From: SAR324 cluster bacterium
GTDB lineage: Bacteria; SAR324; JACQKK01
Assembly: GCA_027296185.1 (NCBI GenBank)
Contig: JAPUJL010000152.1
Location: 1 to 6,582 of the forward strand
DNA length: 6,582 bases
Direction of reading: 5' to 3'
A model generated the notes under the pieces. The model did not search any database and was not told the DNA's origin. It saw only the letters and a list, made by a program, of their open reading frames with translations. Each line of letters starts with the position of its first letter. The first letter of the stretch is position 1. Of this stretch, positions 1 through 6,344 are shown piece by piece. The translations under genes were made by a program, and so were the position numbers.

Positions 1-518
1 CGCGCCACCTCGAGCCGCCGCCGCTGGCCGTAGGGCAGGGTGCCCGCCTCCCGATTGGCCACCCGTTCGAGGCCCATGAACCGCAGCCAGAACCACCCGC
101 GCTCCAGGGCCTCGGCCTCGCAGCGCCGGAAGTGGGCGGTCTCGAAGATGCCGGGGAGCAGGTGGCGTTTGACGAAGGCGTGCTGGGCCACCAGCAGGTT
201 TTCCAACACGCTCATGCGGCTGAACAGGCGGATGTTCTGGTAGGTGCGGGCGACCCCGGCCCGGGCGGTCTTGTGGACGGGCATGCGGTGCAGCCGCGTG
301 GCGCCCTGCTCCCGGTGGAGCAGGATCTCCCCCGCGGTGGGCCGGTAGAAACCCGTGATGCAGTTGAACAGGGTGGTCTTGCCCGCGCCGTTGGGGCCGA
401 TGATGGCGGTGATCGAGCCGCCCGCCATCTCGAACGAGACGCTGGAAAGGGCCAGCAACCCGCCGAAGCGGATGGAGACCTCCCGCACGCTGAGAATAGG
501 CGCCGCCTCAGCCGCCAT
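1..518 (-). CDS. livG: Branched-chain amino acid ABC transporter ATP-binding protein LivG (3' end beyond window)
   Basis: One of the two cytoplasmic ATPases that power the LIV-type amino acid importer; LivG pairs with LivF on the LivH/LivM permeases. Only the first 172 residues are visible, from ATG at 518; the family is about 250-260 residues. Seen directly: Walker [10 protein letters not shown] at residues 41-49, a Q-loop RTYQNIRLF with Gln94, a LivG-type stretch LLVAQH near 108-113, and the signature loop [12 protein letters not shown] at 161-172. Pro replaces the Ser of the classical LSGGQ motif, which is common in LivG. Walker B, the H-loop and the C-terminal tail are off the window. The start is supported by a GAGGAG ribosome binding site and by an 11-base overlap with the end of livM, so translation is probably coupled. 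Identity is confident from the motifs and operon position. Confidence 0.95.
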   Translation of the reverse strand, partial: MAAEAAPILSVREVSIRFGGLLALSSVSFEMAGGSITAIIGPNGAGKTTLFNCITGFYRPTAGEILLHREQGATRLHRMPVHKTARAGVARTYQNIRLFSRMSVLENLLVAQHAFVKRHLLPGIFETAHFRRCEAEALERGWFWLRFMGLERVANREAGTLPYGQRRRLEVA

Positions 519-1770
519 GGCCGATCTCCTCGAAACGCTTGCGCTGCACGCGCAGCAGACCGCTGGGGCGCCAGATCATGATGAACACCATCGCCATGCC
601 GAAGAAGAGCATGCGCAGGTTCTCGAATTCCCGGAACAGCTCGGGCAACAGCGTGAGCGTCACCGCGGCGATCACCACTCCGGCGATGGAGCCCATGCCG
701 CCGAGCACCACGATCGAGAGGATGATCGCCGATTCGATGAACGTGAACGATGCGGGGTTGATGAAACCCTCCGAGGCCGCGTAGAACGCACCGCCCACTC
801 CGCCGAAGGTGGCGCCCAGCGTGAACGCCGAGAGCTTGGTCGTCGTGTGGTTGATCCCCAACGCCTTGCAAGCCACCTCGTCCTCCCGGAGCGCCTCCCA
901 GGCCCGGCCGATGGGCATTTCCCGCAGCCGCTTGAAGATCCACACGCTGGCCACGACGAACACCAGGAGGATCAGGTAGATGAAGACGTAGCGGTGGGAG
1001 GAATCGAAGGGGATGCCGAAGAAATCGTGAAAGCTGAGCTGGCCAGGCTCCAGCCGCATGGTGAAGTGCAGCCCGAACAGCGTGGGGCGCGGGGCGGACA
1101 TGCCGTTGGGGCCGCCGGTGAGCCACACCATGTTGGTGAGCAGAATGCGGATGATCTCGCCGAAACCCAGCGTGACGATGGCCAGGTAGTCGCCGTGCAT
1201 CCGCAGCACCGGAAAGCCCAGCAGGCAGCCCGCCGCCGCGGCCAGGGCGCCCGCCATGGGCAGGGCCATCCAGAAGCTCAAGCCGAAGTATTGGGCCAGC
1301 AATGCGTAGGAATAGGCCCCCACCGCGTAGAAGGCGACGTAGCCCAGATCGAGCAGCCCGGCCAGCCCCACCACGATGTTCAGGCCGATGCCCAGCATCA
1401 CGTAGATCAGCGTGAGCGTGAACACCTGCATCACGTAGTTCGAGGAAACCGGCAGGAAGGGAAAGACGACCAGCCCCACCAGCAGTCCGGCGAGGATCAA
1501 CGCCGTGCGGCCCTGCAGGGCGGACTTGGCCTCCTCCCACGAATCCCGGAGGGGCTGCAGGGCACCGAGCACGTGGCGGGAAGCGCCGGTCTGGACGAAT
1601 AGGGAGAACCCGATCCGCCCGAAAAAGACCAGCACCAGCATCACCGCCACGCGGGTCAGGCGAAAGTCCAGGGAGGTTGCGTGGAGCACCATCCCCATGA
1701 TCGGCACGAACAGCACACCCGCCAGCACGGTCGCGATGACGGCGTCCTTCAGGGATCGCGTGACATCCAT
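508..1770 (-). CDS. livM: Branched-chain amino acid ABC transporter permease LivM
   Basis: Inner-membrane permease that forms the translocation channel with LivH. The protein has 420 residues, close to E. coli LivM. Residues 1-105 form the N-terminal extension typical of proteobacterial LivM, with hydrophobic segments near 11-30, 40-59 and 89-107. The core permease domain follows from about 112. Visible family motifs are [19 protein letters not shown] (135-153), [14 protein letters not shown] (193-206), GGPNG (219-223), the ATPase-contacting loop [20 protein letters not shown] (288-307) and the end motif WRPSGLL (400-406). The ATG at 1770 is the first possible start, because the in-frame triplet six codons upstream is the livH TAG. 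No Shine-Dalgarno is visible in the 18-base gap, so translation may rely on coupling to livH. The gene overlaps livG by 11 bases. Confidence 0.96.
   Translation of the reverse strand: MDVTRSLKDAVIATVLAGVLFVPIMGMVLHATSLDFRLTRVAVMLVLVFFGRIGFSLFVQTGASRHVLGALQPLRDSWEEAKSALQGRTALILAGLLVGLVVFPFLPVSSNYVMQVFTLTLIYVMLGIGLNIVVGLAGLLDLGYVAFYAVGAYSYALLAQYFGLSFWMALPMAGALAAAAGCLLGFPVLRMHGDYLAIVTLGFGEIIRILLTNMVWLTGGPNGMSAPRPTLFGLHFTMRLEPGQLSFHDFFGIPFDSSHRYVFIYLILLVFVVASVWIFKRLREMPIGRAWEALREDEVACKALGINHTTTKLSAFTLGATFGGVGGAFYAASEGFINPASFTFIESAIILSIVVLGGMGSIAGVVIAAVTLTLLPELFREFENLRMLFFGMAMVFIMIWRPSGLLRVQRKRFEEIGHGG
526..531 (-). promoter_or_regulatory. Ribosome binding site of livG, inside livM
   Basis: GAGGAG lies seven bases before the livG ATG, within the last codons of livM. 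It fixes the livG start at 518 and supports translational coupling across the 11-base livM/livG overlap. Confidence 0.85.
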
Positions 1771-1788
1771 GGATGAGGCGGGGCGGAG

Positions 1789-2700
1789 CTAGATCTTTTC
1801 CACTTCCGGCCGCCCGAGCAGCCCGGTGGGCCGGAACACCAGCACCAGCACCAGCAACCCGAAGGCGAACACGTCCTTGTAGTCGGTATTGACGAACCCC
1901 GCGAACAGCGATTCGGACAGGCCCAGTATCACGCCGCCCAGCATGGCACCGGGCAGCGAGCCGATGCCCCCCAGCACCGCCGCGGTGAAGGCCTTGATGC
2001 CGGCGATGAAGCCGATGAAGAAATTGAACGAGCCGAAGTTCAGCGTGATCAGGATGCCCGCAACTGCCGCCATGCTGGCGCCGATGACGAACACCGTCGA
2101 GATGATGCGGTCGGTGTTGATGCCCAGCAGGTTGGCCATGATGCGGTCCTGCTGGGTGGCCCGGCAGGCCCGGCCCAGGGCGGTGCGGCCGATCAGCCAA
2201 CTCAGTGCGAGCATCGAGACGATCGTGACCACCACGATCAGCAACTGCAGGTGGGTGATCTGCACGAATTCCTCCGCCGTGCCGAAGCGGAGGGTGCCCG
2301 AGTACAGCGACGGCAGCGCCTGGTCCCGGGCGCCCTGGGAAAGCTGCACGTAATTCTGCAGCACCAACGACATGCCGATCGCCGAGATCAGCGGCGCCAG
2401 GCGGCCGTGCCCGCGCAGGGGCCGGTAGGCCAGCCGTTCCACGGAAAAGCCGTAGACCGCCGTGATGAGCACGGTGAAAAACAGCGTGATCATCAGGGCC
2501 ACGGGCAGCGAGTCGACCCCGAACACTCCGCAGAGCGCGAGGAAGATCGCGCAGAGGTAGGCGCCGATCATGTAAATCTCGCCGTGGGCGAAATTGATCA
2601 TGCCGATGATCCCATAGACCATCGTGTAGCCGATGGCGATCAGGCCGTAGATGGAGCCCAGGATCAGTCCATTGACCAGTTGCTGTCCGAGAATGTACAT
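1789..2700 (-). CDS. livH: Branched-chain amino acid ABC transporter permease LivH
   Basis: The second inner-membrane permease of the LIV importer, 303 residues against about 308 in E. coli. The hallmark segment GYTMVYGIIGMINFAHGE is at 24-41. The cytoplasmic EAA-like loop GRACRATQQDRIMANLLGIN (176-195) should contact the ATPases. A conserved stretch AVLGGIGSLPGAMLGG lies at 241-256, and VFRPTGLLGRP (288-298) ends the protein. Hydrophobic segments occur throughout, consistent with about eight membrane spans. The ATG at 2700 is chosen because MYILGQQLVNG aligns with the start of known LivH proteins; no clear Shine-Dalgarno precedes it. It follows livK by 57 bases that hold a strong GC hairpin, and precedes livM by 18 bases in the same reading frame, separated by a single TAG. 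Confidence 0.96.
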   Translation of the reverse strand: MYILGQQLVNGLILGSIYGLIAIGYTMVYGIIGMINFAHGEIYMIGAYLCAIFLALCGVFGVDSLPVALMITLFFTVLITAVYGFSVERLAYRPLRGHGRLAPLISAIGMSLVLQNYVQLSQGARDQALPSLYSGTLRFGTAEEFVQITHLQLLIVVVTIVSMLALSWLIGRTALGRACRATQQDRIMANLLGINTDRIISTVFVIGASMAAVAGILITLNFGSFNFFIGFIAGIKAFTAAVLGGIGSLPGAMLGGVILGLSESLFAGFVNTDYKDVFAFGLLVLVLVFRPTGLLGRPEVEKI

Positions 2701-2713
2701 GGCGGCCCAGGGA

Positions 2714-2751
2714 GCGGCGCGCGCCGCCCGGCGAGAGGCGGTGCGCGCGGC
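2714..2751 (-). promoter_or_regulatory. GC-rich hairpin between livK and livH
   Basis: Two 15-base arms, 2714-2728 and 2737-2751, are complementary at 13 of 15 positions, with an 8-base loop between them. The structure begins seven bases after the livK stop and ends 13 bases before the livH start. No run of T follows on the minus strand, so it is not a typical intrinsic terminator. By analogy with intercistronic hairpins after other binding-protein genes such as malE, it may stabilise the livK message or reduce expression of the downstream permease genes. That role is an inference. Confidence 0.6.
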
Positions 2752-2757
2752 GGGGGG

Positions 2758-3903
2758 TTATTGAATTTGGATGTAGGTGTAGCTATCGCCCTGCTTTTCC
2801 CAGCGGTAGACGGCGAGGGGCGCCATCTTGGGATCGCCCTTCTCGTCCCATTCCTGGGGACCCATGATCGTGTCGATGGTGTGGCTCTTGAGGTAGGCGC
2901 CCAGCTTCGCGCCGTCGCTGGAGCCGCCGTTGGCCCGGATCGCATCGACCACGACCTGCAGCGCCATGTAGCTGTAGAGCGTCCAGCCCTCCGGCTCGGT
3001 TCCCCGCGCCCGGAACTCATCCACCACGGCCTTCGCCCCGGGCAGCTTGCTCGGGTCGGCGGCGAAGGTGATCAGCACCCCTTCCGCCGCGCTGCCGGCC
3101 AGCTGAGCGAACTCTTCGGTGACCAGTCCGTCGCCGCTCATGAAGGTGGCGTTGAGCCCCTGCTCCCGGGATTGCCGAACGATCAGCGCCGCCTCGGTGT
3201 GGAGCCCCCCGAAGTAGATCATGTCCACGCCCAGCCCCTTCATCTTGGTGACCAGGGAGTTGAAATCCTTGTCGCCGCGGGTCACGCCCTCGTACAAGAC
3301 CTCGGTGATGCCGTACTTCTCCTTCAGCCGGGCCTTGGTGGCGTCGGCCAGCCCCTGGCCGTAGGTGTCCTTGTCGTGGATGATCGCCACGGCCTTGGGC
3401 TTCAGCACGTTGGCGATGTAATCTCCGGCGTAGTTGCCCTGCTGGTCGTCGCGGAAGCAGGCCCGAAATATGGTGGGCAGGGCGCGGTCCGTCACCTTGG
3501 GGTTGGTCGAGGCGGGGGTGATCATCAACAGGTTCGCCTCCGCGTACACCTCCGAGGCGGGAATGGTGGAGGACGAGCAGAAGTGGCCGATCACGGCATG
3601 GACGCCGTCGCTTACCATGCGGTTTGCCACCGAGCGGGCCTGCTTGGCCTCGCAGGCGTCGTCGCCCTTCACGATCTCGATGAGGCGCCCGTCCAGCCCC
3701 CCGGCCGCGTTGATCTTCTCGACCGCCACTTCGGTGCCCAGCACGAGTTGCTCCCCGAACTTGGCATAGGGTCCGGTGATCGGACCCGCGATGCCGATCT
3801 TGATCGTCGCCCCCGTCTCCTCGCCGCCTTGCATGAACACGACAATCAGTACGATCGCCACCACCGCGGCGATCAATAGGTAGTGCACACGTTTCAGCTT
3901 CAT
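2758..3903 (-). CDS. livK: Branched-chain amino acid ABC transporter substrate-binding protein (LivK/LivJ type)
   Basis: Periplasmic receptor that captures leucine, isoleucine, valine or a related amino acid and delivers it to LivHM. The protein has 381 residues with the two-lobe type I periplasmic-binding fold of the LIV family. Seen directly: the ligand-loop region IGIAGPITGPYAKFGE (36-51); the disulfide-pair cysteines Cys84 (GDDAC) and Cys109 (GHFCSSST), spaced 25 apart as in E. coli LivJ; pocket residues Ser110, Ala131-Ser132-Thr133 and Tyr181 (DKDTYGQG); and the C-terminal MGPQEWDEKGD (347-357). Aligned from memory to LivJ, three pocket positions differ: Phe49 for Tyr18, Leu234 for Tyr202 and Asp258 for Glu226. 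The N-terminus is basic, then strongly hydrophobic at 9-24, with no lipobox and no obvious signal-peptidase site. It could be an unusual signal peptide or an uncleaved anchor. The start is supported by AGGAG eight bases upstream. The exact ligand is not provable here. Confidence 0.94.
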   Translation of the reverse strand: MKLKRVHYLLIAAVVAIVLIVVFMQGGEETGATIKIGIAGPITGPYAKFGEQLVLGTEVAVEKINAAGGLDGRLIEIVKGDDACEAKQARSVANRMVSDGVHAVIGHFCSSSTIPASEVYAEANLLMITPASTNPKVTDRALPTIFRACFRDDQQGNYAGDYIANVLKPKAVAIIHDKDTYGQGLADATKARLKEKYGITEVLYEGVTRGDKDFNSLVTKMKGLGVDMIYFGGLHTEAALIVRQSREQGLNATFMSGDGLVTEEFAQLAGSAAEGVLITFAADPSKLPGAKAVVDEFRARGTEPEGWTLYSYMALQVVVDAIRANGGSSDGAKLGAYLKSHTIDTIMGPQEWDEKGDPKMAPLAVYRWEKQGDSYTYIQIQ

Positions 3904-4054
3904 ATCCCCATCTCCTGACGGATCGGCGGGCCCGCCCCCGTGCGGGGGAACTGCGGCCCAAGTGGTACGTGGATTCGGGCGGCGGGAGGATTGTGGATCG
4001 CGCAGCCGCCCGCTCCGCCGGCGGCCGGCAGGCGCGGCCTGGCGTCCCGGCCGG
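3904..4054 (-). other. livK leader / intergenic region with GC-rich inverted repeats
   Basis: This 151-base gap lies between the hydratase-family gene and livK. It contains an 8-base perfect inverted repeat (3976-3983 with 4005-4012, 21-base loop), a 12-base palindrome at 3925-3936, an overlapping five-pair hairpin of C and G runs (3935-3939 with 3944-3948), and a 10-base palindrome at 4015-4024. None is followed by a T run on the minus strand, so no intrinsic terminator can be claimed. I see no convincing -35/-10 pair. It is the most likely place for a livK promoter or leader control, which is inference from gap length and position. Confidence 0.4.
3912..3916 (-). promoter_or_regulatory. Ribosome binding site of livK
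   Basis: AGGAG lies eight bases before the livK ATG. It is one of the best ribosome binding sites in the window, fitting a binding protein made in larger amounts than the permeases, neither of which shows a clear site. Confidence 0.8.
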
Positions 4055-4840
4055 TCACTCGTTTTCCCATTGCACCGCCCCGCCGCTGAAGAAGGCCTCC
4101 TTGGCCGTCCCCGAGTCCCGCGTGCGGCCCGTCAAGGTAACACCGGGGGCATCCAAATGAAAGACGGCCCGGTCCAGCGCCCGCACGTAGGCGTTGACGG
4201 AAAGCTTGGTCATTGCGGTGGGGATGGGCGGTTGGCGCAGCACTTTCTCCGCCAGCGCCTGGGCCGCCTCGCCCAGTTCCCCGTCCGGCACCACCTGGTT
4301 GTAGAAGCCGTATTCCAGGAGTCGTTCCGCTCCGTACGTCTCGGCGAACATGATCATCTCCTTGGCCCGGGAGGGACCGACCAGGTGCACCGTGTTGGGG
4401 ATCGAGTGCCACGAAAGGCTGAGCCCCAGGCTCACCTCCCGGATGGAAACCTTCGCGCTCTCCGCGCCGATGCGGAAGTCGCAGGCCATGGCGAAACAGG
4501 CCCCACCCCCGATGGCATGGCCATGCACCGCGGCGATGGTCACCGGCGTCAACTCCCCCAGCGCATCCACCGCCCGCTCGCCCAGCCGGGCGCGGCGCAG
4601 GCCGTCGGCGACGGTGCCGCCTTGGCTGACGCTTTCCTTCAGGTCCGCCCCGGAGCAGAAGCTGGGCCCCTCCCCGCGCATAATCACGCAGCGGCAGTCC
4701 TCCAGTGCCTCGATGGCGGCACAGGCGGCGAGCACGTCGGCCAGCAACTGCCGGTTGACCGCGTTGTGTACCTGGGGGCGGTCGAGCACCAGGTGCCGGA
4801 TGGCGCCTTCCCCTTCCAACTTGACGGTTTCCCATTCCAT
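4055..4840 (-). CDS. Enoyl-CoA hydratase/isomerase (crotonase) family protein
   Basis: A crotonase-fold acyl-CoA enzyme of 261 residues, the usual length for the family and probably cytoplasmic. Seen directly: the CoA/oxyanion-hole motif FCSGADLKE at 61-69, the second oxyanion segment GHAIGGGACFAMACDF at 107-122, and REVSLGL at 134-140. Aligned from memory to mitochondrial enoyl-CoA hydratase, the catalytic Glu164 is kept as Glu135, but the other catalytic residue, Glu144, is Cys115. The following GAGGTQR-type loop is replaced by SLSWHSIPNTVHL (141-153). Classical syn-hydration is therefore doubtful, and isomerase, hydrolase, decarboxylase or other crotonase chemistry is possible. Being next to a branched-chain amino acid importer hints at amino acid or acyl-CoA catabolism, but that is only an inference. 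The start at 4840 is supported by AGAGG upstream. The family is certain; the substrate and reaction are unknown. Confidence 0.9.
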   Translation of the reverse strand: MEWETVKLEGEGAIRHLVLDRPQVHNAVNRQLLADVLAACAAIEALEDCRCVIMRGEGPSFCSGADLKESVSQGGTVADGLRRARLGERAVDALGELTPVTIAAVHGHAIGGGACFAMACDFRIGAESAKVSIREVSLGLSLSWHSIPNTVHLVGPSRAKEMIMFAETYGAERLLEYGFYNQVVPDGELGEAAQALAEKVLRQPPIPTAMTKLSVNAYVRALDRAVFHLDAPGVTLTGRTRDSGTAKEAFFSGGAVQWENE

Positions 4841-4845
4841 GTCTG

Positions 4846-4850
4846 CCTCT
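4846..4850 (-). promoter_or_regulatory. Ribosome binding site of the enoyl-CoA hydratase-family gene
   Basis: AGAGG lies five bases before the ATG at 4840. It supports this start, from which the protein begins with the family-typical strand preceding the RPQVHNA segment. Confidence 0.65.
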
Positions 4851-4871
4851 GAAGATGAGCGTGATCGATTA

Positions 4872-4912
4872 CCCGCCGCCCGGGCACCGTGCGTTACGAC
4901 TGTCGCGGCGGG
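4872..4912 (-). other. Inverted repeat between hemE and the hydratase-family gene
   Basis: The arms 4872-4879 and 4905-4912 are an 8-base perfect inverted repeat of G and C with a 25-base loop, within the 93-base gap 4841-4933. The sequence after it on the minus strand is not T-rich, so it does not qualify as a standard terminator. No promoter is readable in the gap, so whether hemE and the hydratase gene share a transcript is open. Confidence 0.35.
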
Positions 4913-4933
4913 GCGCGGGCGGTTGAGCGCGGA

Positions 4934-5989
4934 TCAGGCCAGGTGTTCGAACTCGATCCGCCGGGCGGCCTGGACGAACCGCTGGACGTTCTCGAAGGGG
5001 GTATCGGCGAGCAACCCGTGGTTCAGGTTCAGGATATGGCCCCGCCCGCCCGCGTCGGCAATGCACTCGGCCACCGCGCGGTCGATATCCGCCGGGCTGC
5101 CTTCCAGCAGCAGGCGGTTGTCCACGTTGCCCTGCACCGCCACCCGCCCTCCGCCACGGCGGAGGAGGTCTCCCAGGGAAACCCCCTCGCCCAGGCTGAG
5201 CACCGCGGCGCCGCTGCGCAACATCGAATCGGGGAAAGGGCTGCCCTTGACGAACAGGAACGAGGGCAGCTCGGGAGGCAACTCGGCGAAGATGCGCTCG
5301 TGGCTGGGCTGGGCGAACGCCTCGTACTGGTCGGGGGGGATCAGGTCTCCCACCGACTCGAAGAGCTGCACCCCGTGAACCCCCGCGGCAGACTGATAGC
5401 GCAGGTAGGCGACGGTCATGTCCGTCAGCAGCGCGATCAGCTCCCCAAAGGCCTGGGGCTGCTCCCGGGCGAAGGCGACGGTCTCCGAAAGGTCGCCCAT
5501 GGGGCTCGAACCCTTGATCAGGAAGGCGGCCAGAGTGTACGGCGCCCCGGCGAATCCCAGCAGCGGCAGCTCGCCGCCCAGGGCCGCCAGCACGCCGCGG
5601 ATCGATTCGCCCACGAAGTCCAACCGCGCCTCCGGCTCGTAGGGGCGCAACGCCCTTGCCCGGGCCGCATCGCGGATCGGTGCCTCCAGCTGGGGCCCCG
5701 GACGGAAGTGGAAGTCGGCCCCCATGGGCGCCAGGGGCGTCAGGATGTCCTGGTAGAGGATGATCGCGTCCACACCGATCCGCCGGGGCAGCAGCGAGAT
5801 CGCCACCGCGTGCTCCGGGCTGCGGAACAGCTCGTGGAGCGAAAGGCCCACCCGCTCCCGGTAGGCCGTGTATTCAGGATCCGACCGTCCGGCTTGGCGC
5901 ATCATCCACACCGGCACGCGCGGAACCGGCTGGTGATTCACCGCGCGCAGCAACAGGTCGTTCTTCAACTCCGGAATGGGAAAGGGCAT
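4934..5989 (-). CDS. hemE: Uroporphyrinogen decarboxylase family protein (HemE-like)
   Basis: Uroporphyrinogen decarboxylase removes four acetate carboxyls from uroporphyrinogen III to give coproporphyrinogen III in cytoplasmic haem biosynthesis. The protein has 351 residues, matching the family. Seen directly: PVWMMRQAGR (26-35) with the substrate-binding Arg31 and Arg35, the catalytic Asp81 in YQDIL, GFAGAPYTLA (145-154), Ser212 in LFES, QGNVD (286-290) and His324 in NLNHG. Compared from memory with human UROD, the active-site Tyr164 is Phe156, the usual GRYLPEY is GRSDPEY, and the usual GLDW stretch reads SLGEG (265-269). The protein is thus a divergent HemE. The zinc-binding motif of the related corrinoid methyltransferases (MtbA type) is not apparent. 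MPFPIPELKND aligns with known HemE starts, supporting ATG at 5989, although no Shine-Dalgarno is visible. Its neighbours have no role in haem synthesis. Confidence 0.88.
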   Translation of the reverse strand: MPFPIPELKNDLLLRAVNHQPVPRVPVWMMRQAGRSDPEYTAYRERVGLSLHELFRSPEHAVAISLLPRRIGVDAIILYQDILTPLAPMGADFHFRPGPQLEAPIRDAARARALRPYEPEARLDFVGESIRGVLAALGGELPLLGFAGAPYTLAAFLIKGSSPMGDLSETVAFAREQPQAFGELIALLTDMTVAYLRYQSAAGVHGVQLFESVGDLIPPDQYEAFAQPSHERIFAELPPELPSFLFVKGSPFPDSMLRSGAAVLSLGEGVSLGDLLRRGGGRVAVQGNVDNRLLLEGSPADIDRAVAECIADAGGRGHILNLNHGLLADTPFENVQRFVQAARRIEFEHLA

Positions 5990-6046
5990 GGGCCGGGCGA
6001 CGGAAGGAGATAGAGGGGCACGCCACTGCGGGGCGAAACCCGGAGC

Positions 6047-6075
6047 GGGCCGGGAAATCCGAATCCCGCCGGCCC
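6047..6075 (-). other. Hairpin in the hemE leader region
   Basis: The arms 6047-6053 and 6069-6075 are perfectly complementary (7 pairs of G and C) around a 15-base loop. It lies about 57 bases upstream of the hemE start, so it could fold in the hemE leader RNA if transcription starts farther upstream. No riboswitch class is recognised. Confidence 0.3.
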
Positions 6076-6263
6076 ACCGGCCACCGCCGGGGAGCGCCCC
6101 GCCTGGACTGCGTAGCGCCCGTTACGGTGGCCTCGGCGGGCACGTGGGATACTTCGACAAATGGTTAACGGCTCCAACATCCGAACAACGGGAAGGCTCC
6201 CCGGCCCAATGGACCGAATTGAACCGGACCCAGAAAGCGAACCTCTAAATGAGCAAAGACGTA

Positions 6264-6278
6264 CTGCTAAAATAGCAG
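6264..6278 (+). promoter_or_regulatory. Possible extended -10 promoter inside a small palindrome
   Basis: The sequence TGCTAAAAT at 6265-6273 fits the extended -10 pattern TGnTATAAT with one mismatch in the hexamer. It is embedded in a perfect inverted repeat (6264-6269 with 6273-6278, three-base spacer), which could be an operator. No good -35 box is seen 16-18 bases upstream, which extended -10 promoters can tolerate. Transcription would start near 6280, about 65 bases before the small gene at 6345. In A+T-rich DNA this could be chance. Confidence 0.4.
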
Positions 6279-6334
6279 CAGAAAAAGAATCTTGCTCTAT
6301 CGCGATTGGGCGTGGGAAAGCGCCCCGTAGTCGA

Positions 6335-6338
6335 CGAG
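6335..6338 (+). promoter_or_regulatory. Ribosome binding site of the small plus-strand gene
   Basis: GAGG lies six bases before the ATG at 6345. It favours this start over an in-frame TTG at 6306, which has no such site. Confidence 0.55.
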
Positions 6339-6344
6339 GCAGTT

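Larger units (their letters stand above)
5990..6344. other. Divergent intergenic region between hemE and the small plus-strand gene
   Basis: This 355-base stretch has no gene I can support. The hemE-proximal half is very GC-rich and carries a 7-base perfect inverted repeat (6047-6053 with 6069-6075, 15-base loop) and a five-pair hairpin (6088-6092 with 6097-6101). The half from about 6140 to 6300 is clearly richer in A+T than anything else in the window, as expected for a promoter region. No clear hemE promoter was found. A possible plus-strand promoter is listed separately. Confidence 0.5.

Noticed and set aside
355..1602. 415-codon plus-strand open frame antisense to livM
   Set aside because: Gln/Glu/His-rich composition typical of antisense reading of a GC-rich membrane protein gene, and it overlaps livM throughout.
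1839..1860. Short CAGCAC tandem repeat
   Set aside because: It encodes the alternating Leu-Val run of the last LivH membrane segment and needs no other explanation.
212..2200. 662-codon minus-strand open frame across livG, livM and livH
   Set aside because: It is an out-of-frame shadow. The livH, livM and livG frames show full family motifs, and this frame is rich in Arg, Gly, Pro and His as expected from GC-rich antiphase reading.
2251..3879. 542-codon plus-strand open frame antisense to livK and livH
   Set aside because: Low-complexity Gly/Asp/Val/His/Arg composition and no recognisable domain. The opposite strand carries clear LivK and LivH.
3900..4835. 311-codon minus-strand frame over the hydratase gene
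   Set aside because: Shifted frame of the crotonase gene with Gly/Arg/Pro-rich translation. The real frame has the FCSGAD and GGG motifs.
4889..6013. 374-codon plus-strand open frame antisense to hemE
   Set aside because: Gln/Arg/His-rich antisense shadow without motifs; hemE is unmistakable on the other strand.
6051..6068. T-arm-like stem-loop suggesting a tRNA on the minus strand
   Set aside because: The five-pair stem with an eight-base loop does not have the standard seven-base TTCRANY loop, and no acceptor, D or anticodon arms can be placed around it.
6306..6344. TTG start that would lengthen the small gene by 13 codons
   Set aside because: No Shine-Dalgarno before the TTG, while the ATG at 6345 has GAGG at good spacing.
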